DNA from: an uncultured Colwellia sp. | GTDB taxonomy: Bacteria; Pseudomonadota; Gammaproteobacteria; Enterobacterales; Alteromonadaceae | NCBI GenBank assembly: GCA_913020705.1 | Contig: CAJWBY010000036.1 | Span: 1-30,784, forward strand | Reading direction: 5' to 3' | DNA: 30,784 nt | Shown: in pieces, positions 7,691 through 15,744 of the stretch | How positions within the stretch are numbered: position 1 is the first letter of the stretch | How the letters are laid out: the number at the start of each line of letters is the position of its first letter | Program-made: the position numbers and the translations under genes | Notes under the pieces: generated by a model | Told to the model about the DNA's origin: nothing | What the model saw: the letters and a program-made list of their open reading frames with translations, nothing else | The model's database searches: none

Positions 7691-8611
7691 TTATTTAGCG
7701 GTTAAGTCAATGCCAAGAAACTCAGCTGCTTTCGCTACATATTTATTGGTTTGCATCCAACCGGCTTTTAATTCTTTGCTGTTAGATTCATCTTCTAACT
7801 CATCCCATTTTGCCAAAATATTTTCAGGCGTTTGTTCTTCTGGTGATAAGTAAATTCCGTCAGTTTCTTTGATCACGGCTCTTGCATATCCACCAGCACC
7901 ACAACCTAAAATTGCTCGGTTTGGCGACTCTTTTGCGACTAAAGCTAATAAACCGGTTGTAACAGAATCAACCGTCATCATTTCTAATACACGTTTATCT
8001 TCAATAAGATCTTCTGTCATTGCAGTGCGTGCAGTAGGCGATAAACAGTTGACTTTAATGCCATACTTTTCACCTTCAATGCACAAGGTGTTCATTAATC
8101 CAGCAACACCCATTTTAGCCGCACCGTAGTTTGCTTGACCGAAATTTCCGTATAGTCCTGATGAAGACGTTGTCATGACAATACGACCGTATTGCTGTGC
8201 CTTCATAATATTCCAAACGGCCTTTGAACAGTTAGCTGCGCCCATTAAATGTACGTCAACTACAAGCTTAAAGTCTTCAATAGGCATGTTGCCAAAAGAC
8301 TTGTCACGTAAAATACCAGCGTTATTGACTAAAATATCGATACGGCCCCATTTTTCCATGGTTTGCTCGACCATCAATTGAACTTGAGTCATGTCAGCAA
8401 CATTTGCACCGTTTGCGATGGCTTCACCGCCAGCGGCTTCAATTTCTGCAACAACAGCTAATGAACCAGCTGATAATGATCCATCTCTTCCGCCAAGATC
8501 ATTGATAACAACTTTTGCGCCACGAGCTGCTAATGCTAACGCATGTGAACGACCTAATCCTGCGCCCGCGCCTGTTACTATAGCTACTTGTCCGTCATAT
8601 TTTACTGACAT
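7691..8611 (-). CDS. SDR-family 3-hydroxyacyl-CoA dehydrogenase (MFE-2 type)
   Basis: A 306-residue classical short-chain dehydrogenase. TGAGAGLG at residues 13-20 is the cofactor loop, NNAG lies at 96-99, and the catalytic set is a Ser near 150 with Tyr162 and Lys166 (YGAAK). The long form with an extra C-terminal segment and the NDLGG stretch after the second strand resembles the (3R)-hydroxyacyl-CoA dehydrogenase domain of peroxisomal MFE-2. Together with the MaoC hydratase and thiolase it would complete an R-type beta-oxidation turn. The ribosome site AGAGG precedes the ATG. A piece of a second copy survives at 139-172. Confidence 0.9.
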   Translation of the reverse strand: MSVKYDGQVAIVTGAGAGLGRSHALALAARGAKVVINDLGGRDGSLSAGSLAVVAEIEAAGGEAIANGANVADMTQVQLMVEQTMEKWGRIDILVNNAGILRDKSFGNMPIEDFKLVVDVHLMGAANCSKAVWNIMKAQQYGRIVMTTSSSGLYGNFGQANYGAAKMGVAGLMNTLCIEGEKYGIKVNCLSPTARTAMTEDLIEDKRVLEMMTVDSVTTGLLALVAKESPNRAILGCGAGGYARAVIKETDGIYLSPEEQTPENILAKWDELEDESNSKELKAGWMQTNKYVAKAAEFLGIDLTAK

Positions 8612-8660
8612 AAAAACCTCTTATAAATTTGAATTAAATATTCTTTCTGGTAGTAGATTA

Positions 8661-8696
8661 CTTGGATACCCAAGACCACCTTGTCACCTAGGTGAC
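8661..8696. repeat. Two small hairpins between maoC-like and SDR genes
   Basis: The 84-bp spacer inside the operon holds CTTGG-ATAC-CCAAG (8661-8674) and the 14-bp perfect palindrome GTCACCTAGGTGAC (8683-8696), which abuts the MaoC stop codon. They could form successive RNA hairpins that affect message stability or processing, or the palindrome could be a protein site. No T-run follows, so a strong terminator is unlikely. Confidence 0.45.
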
Positions 8697-9160
8697 TATT
8701 GACTGATCATTGTCATGGTCAACCACTGCGCCGTTAACGCTGGTTTAGTTTCACCTTCAATTTCTACTTCTACGAGCCAATTAAACAAGAACTGCCCAGG
8801 CCTTTTTTCGGTGAACTCGGTCAGAGACATTTTTCCTCTGACTTTGCTATTCACTTTTACCGCTTGTAAAAAACGAATTTTTTCAAAACCGTAATTTAAT
8901 CCCATTGTCATATTTTCAAGCTGTAAGCCTGCTTCATATGCAATAGCTGACAATAGAGATAAGGATAAAAAACCATGCGCGATTGTCCCGCCAAAAGGTG
9001 AATCTTTAGCTTTAATCGGGTCCACATGGATAAACTGGTGATCATGGGTTGCATCACCAAATGTATTTATTTGCGCTTGAGTGATAGTAAACCAAGATGA
9101 TGTACCTACTGTTTTACCGACATAATCAGGTAAGTTGGTTGCATTAATGGTAGTCGCCAT
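8696..9160 (-). CDS. MaoC-like (R)-specific enoyl-CoA hydratase
   Basis: A 154-residue single hot-dog protein with the hydratase 2 signature. Asp40 and His45 (DHQFIH) match the catalytic Asp and His, followed by the GGTIAHGF stretch. It should hydrate trans-2-enoyl-CoA to 3-hydroxyacyl-CoA. The length is normal for a one-domain MaoC protein. It sits between the acyl-CoA synthetase and SDR genes, the expected partners, and has AAGG upstream of its ATG. It could alternatively act in polyester synthesis, but no synthase gene is nearby. Confidence 0.9.
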   Translation of the reverse strand: MATTINATNLPDYVGKTVGTSSWFTITQAQINTFGDATHDHQFIHVDPIKAKDSPFGGTIAHGFLSLSLLSAIAYEAGLQLENMTMGLNYGFEKIRFLQAVKVNSKVRGKMSLTEFTEKRPGQFLFNWLVEVEIEGETKPALTAQWLTMTMISQ

Positions 9161-9220
9161 AAAATTGCCTTTATTAAGGTAAATTGAAATAAGTTAAGAT
9201 TTGTTATATTGAAATACGTT

Positions 9221-10951
9221 TTAAACGATATACGCTTCTTTTAATGCACGTTTATCTATTTTCCCTGAACCTAGACGAGGTAAGTTTTGATTGATAATCC
9301 ACACCTTACTCGGTACTTTAAATTTCGCTAAGTGCTCAGCAACAAATTCTTTAAGCGCTTCTTCGCTGGTTATATTCGAGTCTTTATCAACATAAACAAC
9401 AGCACCCACCACTTCGCCTAATCGTTCATCGGGTAAAGCAAATACTGAAGCTTCACTAACTGAGGTATGTTTATAAAGTGCTGACTCAACTTCTAAACAA
9501 GCAATATTTTCGCCACCTCGAATAATGATATCTTTGGCTCGGTCAACAATATAAATAAAACCGTCATTGTCTAAAAATCCCAAATCACCAGTTTTAAAGT
9601 ATCCGTCGAGAAAAGCGGCATCTGTTGCTTCTGGGTTACGCCAATAACCCAGAATATTTGCCATTGATTTAATGGCAATCTCCCCTTGTTCACCTAAAGG
9701 AAGGGTTCTCCCTTCTTCATCAATAATTTTGACTTCTACGATTGGTGGCGTTGGCAAGCCAGCACTATTGGGTTTATGCACGTAGTCAACTGCGCCATTT
9801 ACCGCGCCTAAAGCATTGGTTTCCGTTAAGCCATAGCCGCAGCTTGGGCTTCCCTCAAATGATTCAAATATTTTTCGAACATGCTCTGGTGGCCTTGCTG
9901 CACCGCCAGCACAAACATCAATGAGTGAACTTAAGTCATATTTAGATTTGTCAGGATGATTCATCAGCTCCATAGACATGGTTGGAACGCCATTGAAATA
10001 GGTGATTTTTTCTTTTTCAATAAGCTTTAAGGCTTCTTCGGCGTCCCAATAAGGCATCATCACCGTTTTACGACCTGCGATCATCGAGAGCAGAAATAAA
10101 GTATGACAACCTGTTACATGAAACAAAGGAACTGTCATTAAAGCGGCAGGCGTTAGAGGCGACGGTTGAATGTCTTGGGCTAAATTAGCAGCTGCAGCCG
10201 ATGCACCTAGCATTATCCATGTGTTTATTGCCGTTAAAATACTTTCATGGCTAGACACTGCACCTTTAGGCGCACCAGTAGAACCTGAGGTATAAAATAT
10301 GGTGGCTATGCTGTCTTGAGCAGTGTTAACTTGCGGCATACTTTGACCTGCATATTTCGCCAGCAAAACATCGAAAGTAATGACTGTAGATTGAGACTTC
10401 GATTGGCGGGCCACAATAACTGGCGTGTTAAGTTCAGCTAAACAACTAGAGAGCAAGTCATACCTTTTATCATCAACTAAGGCGAGCTTTGCATCGCAGT
10501 GTTCTATTACTTGAGTAAACTCGTCTTGTTTCCACCAAGCATTTAAAGGAACAGCAATAGCGCCAATACTAGTGATGGCCATAAATGCGATGATCCATTC
10601 AGGATAATTACGCATTGAAATCGTAACGCGGTCTCCTTCTGATATTTCATACTCTTCAACAAGTGCACAAGCAAACTCACTGGCTTGTTGATACAAACAG
10701 GTAAAGCTATGACGTTCATCGTTAAAAATAATAAAGTCAGCATCGCCATAAGTGTCAGCAGACGCTTTAAACATCTGGTGTAAATTCTCAGGCAAAGTAG
10801 TAAAAGCCTGATAATTAATATCTTCGCGACATTTTTCTATGACTTCAAAAGGTTGATTTTTTGCGGTTAATTTAAATAACTCTTCCAATACAGAAACCGT
10901 AGAAGCATGATTAATTTTAATATCTTGGTTTTGCAACACCCTATTTTGCAT
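9221..10951 (-). CDS. Acyl-CoA synthetase (class I adenylate-forming enzyme)
   Basis: A 576-residue AMP-binding ligase. The ATP loop YTSGSTGAPKG lies at residues 220-230, followed by YGLTETN in the middle, the hinge region with YFKTGDLG and VDRAKD, and the C-terminal catalytic lysine in GSGKIDKRALKE. It should activate a carboxylic acid to its CoA ester with ATP, feeding the MaoC, SDR and thiolase encoded downstream. It is the first gene of the operon. The bipartite operator-like motif at 11033-11066 lies about 80 bp upstream of its ATG, and the same motif precedes the phosphatase gene. Substrate class (fatty, branched or aromatic acid) cannot be told from the motifs. Confidence 0.92.
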   Translation of the reverse strand: MQNRVLQNQDIKINHASTVSVLEELFKLTAKNQPFEVIEKCREDINYQAFTTLPENLHQMFKASADTYGDADFIIFNDERHSFTCLYQQASEFACALVEEYEISEGDRVTISMRNYPEWIIAFMAITSIGAIAVPLNAWWKQDEFTQVIEHCDAKLALVDDKRYDLLSSCLAELNTPVIVARQSKSQSTVITFDVLLAKYAGQSMPQVNTAQDSIATIFYTSGSTGAPKGAVSSHESILTAINTWIMLGASAAAANLAQDIQPSPLTPAALMTVPLFHVTGCHTLFLLSMIAGRKTVMMPYWDAEEALKLIEKEKITYFNGVPTMSMELMNHPDKSKYDLSSLIDVCAGGAARPPEHVRKIFESFEGSPSCGYGLTETNALGAVNGAVDYVHKPNSAGLPTPPIVEVKIIDEEGRTLPLGEQGEIAIKSMANILGYWRNPEATDAAFLDGYFKTGDLGFLDNDGFIYIVDRAKDIIIRGGENIACLEVESALYKHTSVSEASVFALPDERLGEVVGAVVYVDKDSNITSEEALKEFVAEHLAKFKVPSKVWIINQNLPRLGSGKIDKRALKEAYIV

Positions 10952-11280
10952 TACTGAACTCTCTTCATATTATGGAGATTTGTTGTCGTAAATATTTCGC
11001 ATAGCGTTGACAACCCTCTTAAAAGTAATTCGAACTTACAGTATGTTTTAATATCACGCAAGTATTTTAACCATTTTTGGATCACAAAGTACTTTATGGA
11101 ACTGTTATATGAGTTACATATACAGCTTAAATTATCAGTAAATTTAATGATTTAACTATGGCTGAGAGAGCATGATTGAACATTTAGCTTAGATGGCATA
11201 CAATAAAATTGAACCGTGGGTATAATTATTGAACAAGTTAATTATTCTAAGACGACAAATTAAAATATCACTGAGAAATA
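10952..11280. promoter_or_regulatory. Divergent control region between acyl-CoA synthetase and tandem TetR genes
   Basis: This 329-bp spacer must hold promoters for both directions. Visible in it are the palindrome plus box motif (11033-11066), the short dyad GTTGACAAC at 11006-11014, and the dyad TATATG-AGTTA-CATATA at 11106-11122, which could be a second site nearer the regulator gene. No complete -35/-10 pair is convincing enough to assign. Confidence 0.45.
11033..11066 (-). promoter_or_regulatory. Shared bipartite operator-like motif, copy 1 (acyl-CoA synthetase operon)
   Basis: AACTTACAGTATGTT at 11033-11047 is a palindrome of form AACnTACnGTAnGTT. The box CAAGTATT begins 26 bases after its start. 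The identical palindrome and identical box at the identical distance occur at 16590-16623 upstream of the phosphatase gene, while the bases between differ. Both copies face a minus-strand gene, so this is very likely a binding site plus promoter element of one regulon. The tandem TetR encoded next to it is the obvious candidate ligand. Confidence 0.7.
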
Positions 11281-12555
11281 ATGCCAACTTCAATCAAAAA
11301 TAAAATTAGTTCTCCGTTTAGCAAAACTAATCAGCATGATCAAAAATATAAAACAATCATTTCTGCAGCATCCGAGTTATTTAACGTACAAGGCACACGT
11401 GGCACAACATTGTCGCAGATTGCTGACAAACTAAAATTAACTAAAACGAGTCTTTATTATTATGTAAAAACTAAAGAAGAGCTGACGCATCAGTGTTATT
11501 TAAATACTTGCATAGAAATGAAAGCAATCGTAGAACAAGCCTTATCAACTAAAGGTTCAGCGATTGATAAACTTGATATGTTATTTCGTTTAAATTTTGA
11601 ATGTTGGAACGACATTATTAATGGTAACAGAGGTCACTTAGCCGCTTTAACTGAAATTGCTTCGTTATCTGAAAAGCACAGAATTGAAGTTTCTGAATAT
11701 TATCGTCACTTTGTTATTCAAGTTATAGACTTGATCAATGAGGGCATTAAAGATGGGAGTATGGATGTTATTTCTCCCGGTAAAACCGCTAATGCCATTT
11801 GGGGAAATATATTCTGGTTGCCTGTTTGGTTATATTCTATTGATAAAACTGAACGTGAAAATGCCTTTAACCAATGGTTAAATATTATAAAATACGGCTT
11901 AAAGAACACGAAAAGTTCGTTTATTTTCAAAAAGATTTCTTTTGATACCGAGCATATGGCACCGACAGGTTTCGATAGAAGTGAACAAAATCGGAAGAAA
12001 CAAGAAGCATTCTTACGTGTTGGGTCAACCTTTTTTAATCATAAAGGGTTTAAAGGCACTTCTTTAGACGAGCTTGCCCAAGCACTGGGCGTTACTAAAG
12101 GTGCATTTTATTATCATATTAAAAATAAAGAAGACCTGTTGATAAAATGTCTTCAGCGTACTTTTAATATAGAGCAGTCAGTATTGACAAATACAAACGC
12201 AATGGATATTGCGGGCATTGATAAACTAGCCTATGCAGCTCGACAAATGTTTTCAATTCAATTAGGTGATTTAGGGCCACTTGTTCGTTATGCAACCATG
12301 TGGTCACTGCCTTTAGAAACGAGAAAAGAAATGGAAGTAACCGCAAGTAAAGTACGAGACTTGTTCGGTGAGTTGGTTCAATCAGGCATTAAAGATAATA
12401 CTATTCGTGAAGTTGACTTATTTATTGCTGAAAACATTATAGCGGGTGCTGTTGAATCGATTCCAGATATGGCTATAGAACCGAACAAAATAGATTTAGA
12501 GCAAGGTTCTATAGATTTTTTCGACATATTCTTCAATGGTATAGCAACAAAATAA
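11281..12555 (+). CDS. Tandem TetR-family regulator with two DNA-binding domains
   Basis: A 424-residue protein, about twice normal TetR length. The first TetR DNA-binding domain is at residues about 22-72 (LSQIADKLKLTKTSLYYYV, then KTKEELT) and the second at about 238-288 (LDELAQALGVTKGAFYYHI, then KNKEDLL). Each is followed by roughly 130 residues of probable ligand or dimer domain, so it reads as two complete TetR units in one chain. The frame is continuous across the junction, so this is not two adjacent genes. It lies between the two minus-strand operons whose upstream regions share a palindromic motif, and probably controls both. It could act as a pseudo-dimer or bridge two sites; this is inference. 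Confidence 0.9.
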   Translation: MPTSIKNKISSPFSKTNQHDQKYKTIISAASELFNVQGTRGTTLSQIADKLKLTKTSLYYYVKTKEELTHQCYLNTCIEMKAIVEQALSTKGSAIDKLDMLFRLNFECWNDIINGNRGHLAALTEIASLSEKHRIEVSEYYRHFVIQVIDLINEGIKDGSMDVISPGKTANAIWGNIFWLPVWLYSIDKTERENAFNQWLNIIKYGLKNTKSSFIFKKISFDTEHMAPTGFDRSEQNRKKQEAFLRVGSTFFNHKGFKGTSLDELAQALGVTKGAFYYHIKNKEDLLIKCLQRTFNIEQSVLTNTNAMDIAGIDKLAYAARQMFSIQLGDLGPLVRYATMWSLPLETRKEMEVTASKVRDLFGELVQSGIKDNTIREVDLFIAENIIAGAVESIPDMAIEPNKIDLEQGSIDFFDIFFNGIATK

Positions 12556-12583
12556 TATCAATCCTAATTCGTCTATACTAACA

Positions 12584-12613
12584 ACGAACAAGCACTATTT
12601 ATTTTGTGCTTGT
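12584..12613. terminator. Hairpin between convergent regulator and thioesterase genes
   Basis: A perfect 10-bp stem, GAACAAGCAC at 12584-12593 and GTGCTTGTTC at 12604-12613, with a 10-base AT-rich loop. One arm overlaps the last codons of the thioesterase gene. The tail has few T residues on either strand, so termination is plausible but not certain. Confidence 0.5.
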
Positions 12614-13029
12614 TCAAGTGCTTCTTTTAACTGCCCTTCAATTTTCACCGGTTTTTCAGTTTCTCTATCGACAAAAACATGCGTCATGGTCCCATATGCA
12701 GAAGCGTTATCTTGTCCTTTTTTAAAAATGGCCACGCCATATTCAACAGAAGAATTACCAATGCGATTAACTCTAAACGCGCCATAAATTTTATCCGGGT
12801 AAGCAATACTCGAAAAATAGTTACACTGTGAATTAACAATAAAACCAATAACATGGTTAGTCTGTATATCAAAGCCTGCACGTTCTATTAAATAGCTATT
12901 AGCAATGGTGTCAAAATATGAATAATAGGTCACATTGTTTACATGACCGTAAATATCATTATCCATCCAACGTGTCGTTATTTCCTTAATATAATAAAAG
13001 TCGTCTTTGTTTAAGCTGATTTGAGACAT
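12595..13029 (-). CDS. Hot-dog acyl-CoA thioesterase (4-hydroxybenzoyl-CoA thioesterase family)
   Basis: A 144-residue single hot-dog domain. The stretch RWMDNDIYGHVNN matches the 4HBT-family active-site segment with its catalytic Asp and the GHVNN turn. It should hydrolyse an acyl-CoA to acid and CoA. The frame is open to 13041, but that ATG lies inside the end of the alcohol dehydrogenase gene. The ATG at 13029 has GGAG at good spacing and follows that gene's TAA by one base, so I use it; the two genes look translationally coupled. It is the last gene of the phosphatase-ALDH-ADH-thioesterase group. Confidence 0.88.
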   Translation of the reverse strand: MSQISLNKDDFYYIKEITTRWMDNDIYGHVNNVTYYSYFDTIANSYLIERAGFDIQTNHVIGFIVNSQCNYFSSIAYPDKIYGAFRVNRIGNSSVEYGVAIFKKGQDNASAYGTMTHVFVDRETEKPVKIEGQLKEALEQAQNK

Positions 13030-13030
13030 T

Positions 13031-14218
13031 TTACGCTCCATATGCAGCTTGATAAATGGCTAATACATTTTCATAACTTACATCTTTAGGGTTATTAATG
13101 AGTAATCTCGTTTGTAGCATGGCATCTTTCGCTAACATCGGTAATTGTTCTTTTTCTATTTTCATTTCTTTTAGCGTACTAGGCAGTAATAAACGTTTTA
13201 TCAAGCCTTCAACATAAAGAATGAGATCATCGGTGATTGATTGCTCTAATTGTTCAGTATTAATTGTTCGACTGATATAAGGCGCTAATTCACTATAAAG
13301 TGAAGCTGCATGTGTTTTGTTAAAGCGCATTACATGAGGTAATACTAATGAGTTACTTAACCCATGAGGAATATGAAAGTGACCACCTAATGGATACGCT
13401 AACGCGTGCACTGCTGCAACGGGTGCATTTGCGAATGCTTGTCCTGCCAAACAGGCACCGAGCAACATATTTTGACGTGCGTTAACGTTATTTCCATCTT
13501 GACAGACACTTTCAATATTCTCTGAAAGCAGCCTCAATGCTTCCTTCGCTAACATATCTGAATATGGGTTTTTCTTTATTTTCGAGGTATAGGCTTCAAT
13601 AGCGTGCACCATCGAGTCTATACCTGTTGCAGCGGTAACCATAGGAGGTAATCCCAATGTTAACTCGGCATCTAACAAAGCAACATCAGGTAATAGTTCT
13701 GGTGAGACAATACCCGCTTTTGTCGTTTCCCCCGTGGTAACAATCGCGATAGGTGTTACTTCTGACCCTGTGCCAGCTGTAGTTGGTATTAAAATCATTG
13801 GAAGTCGATCACCATCAACTTGATCCACACCATAGATATCGTTTAATATTTGAGAAGACTTCGTTAATACCGCCACAACTTTAGCGGTATCCATCGAGCT
13901 ACCTCCACCAAAACCAATAACGCCATCAATTTGATCTTGTTTTGCTTGATCTATTGCACTCAGGATAATTTTCTCTTGAGGGTCAGCAACTACTTGGTCA
14001 TAAACCGTGACCTTAATTTCTGACATGCCTGAAGTGTTTTCTTGTTTGATAAATTTCGACAATAATTTATCCAATAAACCACAAGAAACAATACCTTGAT
14101 CAGTTACGACTAAAGGTCTTTTTATCTTTAACTTTTGGCAGATATCAACAATTTTACGTAAACTACCCGGTTCACTAATAATGCTTTTGGTCGTATTAAA
14201 TTGAAAACTAGCGTTCAT
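13031..14218 (-). CDS. Iron-containing (group III) alcohol dehydrogenase
   Basis: A 395-residue Fe-ADH family enzyme of typical length. GGGSSMD at residues 104-110 binds the cofactor pyrophosphate. The metal ligands appear as Asp201, His205, His271 and His285 (GIDSMVHA, AAVHALAYP, HIPHGLSN). It should interconvert an alcohol and an aldehyde or ketone with NAD(P). It is followed at once by the thioesterase gene and preceded after 55 bp by the aldehyde dehydrogenase gene, so alcohol to aldehyde to acid is the natural reading. Some Fe-ADH proteins act on 4-hydroxybutyrate, which would fit the semialdehyde-dehydrogenase-like neighbour, but this is only suggestive. Confidence 0.92.
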   Translation of the reverse strand: MNASFQFNTTKSIISEPGSLRKIVDICQKLKIKRPLVVTDQGIVSCGLLDKLLSKFIKQENTSGMSEIKVTVYDQVVADPQEKIILSAIDQAKQDQIDGVIGFGGGSSMDTAKVVAVLTKSSQILNDIYGVDQVDGDRLPMILIPTTAGTGSEVTPIAIVTTGETTKAGIVSPELLPDVALLDAELTLGLPPMVTAATGIDSMVHAIEAYTSKIKKNPYSDMLAKEALRLLSENIESVCQDGNNVNARQNMLLGACLAGQAFANAPVAAVHALAYPLGGHFHIPHGLSNSLVLPHVMRFNKTHAASLYSELAPYISRTINTEQLEQSITDDLILYVEGLIKRLLLPSTLKEMKIEKEQLPMLAKDAMLQTRLLINNPKDVSYENVLAIYQAAYGA

Positions 14219-14273
14219 ATATCATTCATCACTTTGTTAGAATATTTATCATTATTCAGGATTTTTAATAAAA

Positions 14274-15713
14274 TTAAATACCACCCAGGCAAAGGTATTT
14301 AAGTTCCATATAATCATCTAGACCATATTTAGAGCCTTCTCGTCCGTTACCTGATTGTTTCATTCCACCAAAAGGCGCTGCAGCATTAGAAATAATACCT
14401 TCATTGATACCAATCATGCCAAACTCTAGCTCTTCAGAAACACGCCAAACACGTCCAATATCACGAGCATAAAAATAAGCCGCTAATCCGTATTCAGTAT
14501 CATTAGCCATTTCAATTGCTTCTTGCTCTGTTTTAAAACTAAGAATAGGTGCTACAGGTCCAAAGATTTCATTTGCTGCAACTGCCATATCGTTTGTTAC
14601 ATCAGCTAAAACAGTAGGCAGGTAAAAACAACTACCCTGCTCAGATTCGCCCCCCGTTAATACCCGAGCACCGGCATCTACAGATTGAGCAACTAATTGC
14701 TTTACATCATTAAGTGCTGAAGATGAAATCATAGGGCCAACATTTACATCACTGTCTAAACCATTACCTAATTTTAACGCTTCAACCGCGTTTACAAATT
14801 TTTCTGTAAACTCAGCTAGAACACTTTCTTGTACTAAAATTCGATTTGTACAGACACAGGTTTGTCCTGCATTGCGGTATTTTGATACTATCGCGCCTTG
14901 AACCGCTGCATTAATATCAGCATCATCAAAAACGATAAATGGCGCATTACCGCCAAGTTCCATTGATACTTTTTTCACCGTAGATGCACATTGTTTAATT
15001 AATGTTTTGCCCACATTCGTTGAACCGGTAAAAGTAAATTTTGCAACATCGGGATGAGTGGTTAGCACTTCTCCCATAGCACGCGAATCAGTACCAACAA
15101 CGACATTAAAAACTCCATCGGGTATGCCTGCTTGCTTAGAAAGTTCAGCTAATGCTAAAGCAGACAATGGCGTAAGTGTCGCTGGCCTAACAACGAAGGT
15201 ACAACCAGCCGCTAAGGCAGCAGCGGCTTTACGCGCGATCATGGCATTGGGGAAATTCCAAGGTGTTATTGCCGCGACAACGCCTACTGGCTGTTTGAGA
15301 ACAACAATACGTTTGTCATTACTTGGAGCCTGCATGGTATCGCCATAAATCCTTTTACCTTCTTCGGAAAACCACTCTATAAACGAAGCGCCATAGGCAA
15401 TTTCACCTTTAGCTTCAGCTAACGGTTTACCCTGTTCTAATGTTAAAATTTTAGCTAATTCGTCTTGGTTTTGCATTACAAGGTCAAACCATTTCCGCAT
15501 AATAATCGAACGTTCATTAGCCGATTTTTTAGACCAAGCTTTTAAAGCGCCCTTAGCTGCCTTAACTGCTTGTGCTGTTTCAACTATCCCTGCATTCGAT
15601 ACATTTGCCAGTACATTATCGTCAAAAGGATTAGTTACTTCAAAGCTTTTATCTGAAGATAGCCATTGGCCATTGATGAAAGAACCATTTTTAATTAAAT
15701 TTGATTGATGCAT
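14274..15713 (-). CDS. Aldehyde dehydrogenase, succinate-semialdehyde dehydrogenase-like
   Basis: A 479-residue ALDH most similar in its motifs to GabD-type enzymes: ELGGNAPFIVFDDAD at 252-266 with Glu252, and GQTCVCTNR with catalytic Cys286 and the nearby Cys288 typical of semialdehyde dehydrogenases. PWNF (Asn153) is present. The usual cofactor lysine of the KPA..TP motif is Arg176 here (RPATLTP), an unusual replacement. No clear Shine-Dalgarno precedes the ATG. It lies 31 bp after the phosphatase gene and 55 bp before the iron alcohol dehydrogenase gene, probably in one operon. A true substrate of succinate semialdehyde is not proven. Confidence 0.9.
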   Translation of the reverse strand: MHQSNLIKNGSFINGQWLSSDKSFEVTNPFDDNVLANVSNAGIVETAQAVKAAKGALKAWSKKSANERSIIMRKWFDLVMQNQDELAKILTLEQGKPLAEAKGEIAYGASFIEWFSEEGKRIYGDTMQAPSNDKRIVVLKQPVGVVAAITPWNFPNAMIARKAAAALAAGCTFVVRPATLTPLSALALAELSKQAGIPDGVFNVVVGTDSRAMGEVLTTHPDVAKFTFTGSTNVGKTLIKQCASTVKKVSMELGGNAPFIVFDDADINAAVQGAIVSKYRNAGQTCVCTNRILVQESVLAEFTEKFVNAVEALKLGNGLDSDVNVGPMISSSALNDVKQLVAQSVDAGARVLTGGESEQGSCFYLPTVLADVTNDMAVAANEIFGPVAPILSFKTEQEAIEMANDTEYGLAAYFYARDIGRVWRVSEELEFGMIGINEGIISNAAAPFGGMKQSGNGREGSKYGLDDYMELKYLCLGGI

Positions 15714-15744
15714 AATTTCGCTATTTCTATTTTTTAATTGAATG

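Noticed and set aside
10543..10749. 68-codon minus-strand frame within the acyl-CoA synthetase gene
   Set aside because: It is a shifted frame of a clear adenylate-forming enzyme and shows no domain.
13030..13041. Thioesterase start at 13041, overlapping the alcohol dehydrogenase
   Set aside because: That ATG sits on the GGAG that serves the ATG at 13029; the downstream start gives the normal N-terminus.
15058..15348. 96-codon plus-strand open frame inside the second aldehyde dehydrogenase gene
   Set aside because: It is antisense to conserved ALDH motifs and has no features of its own.
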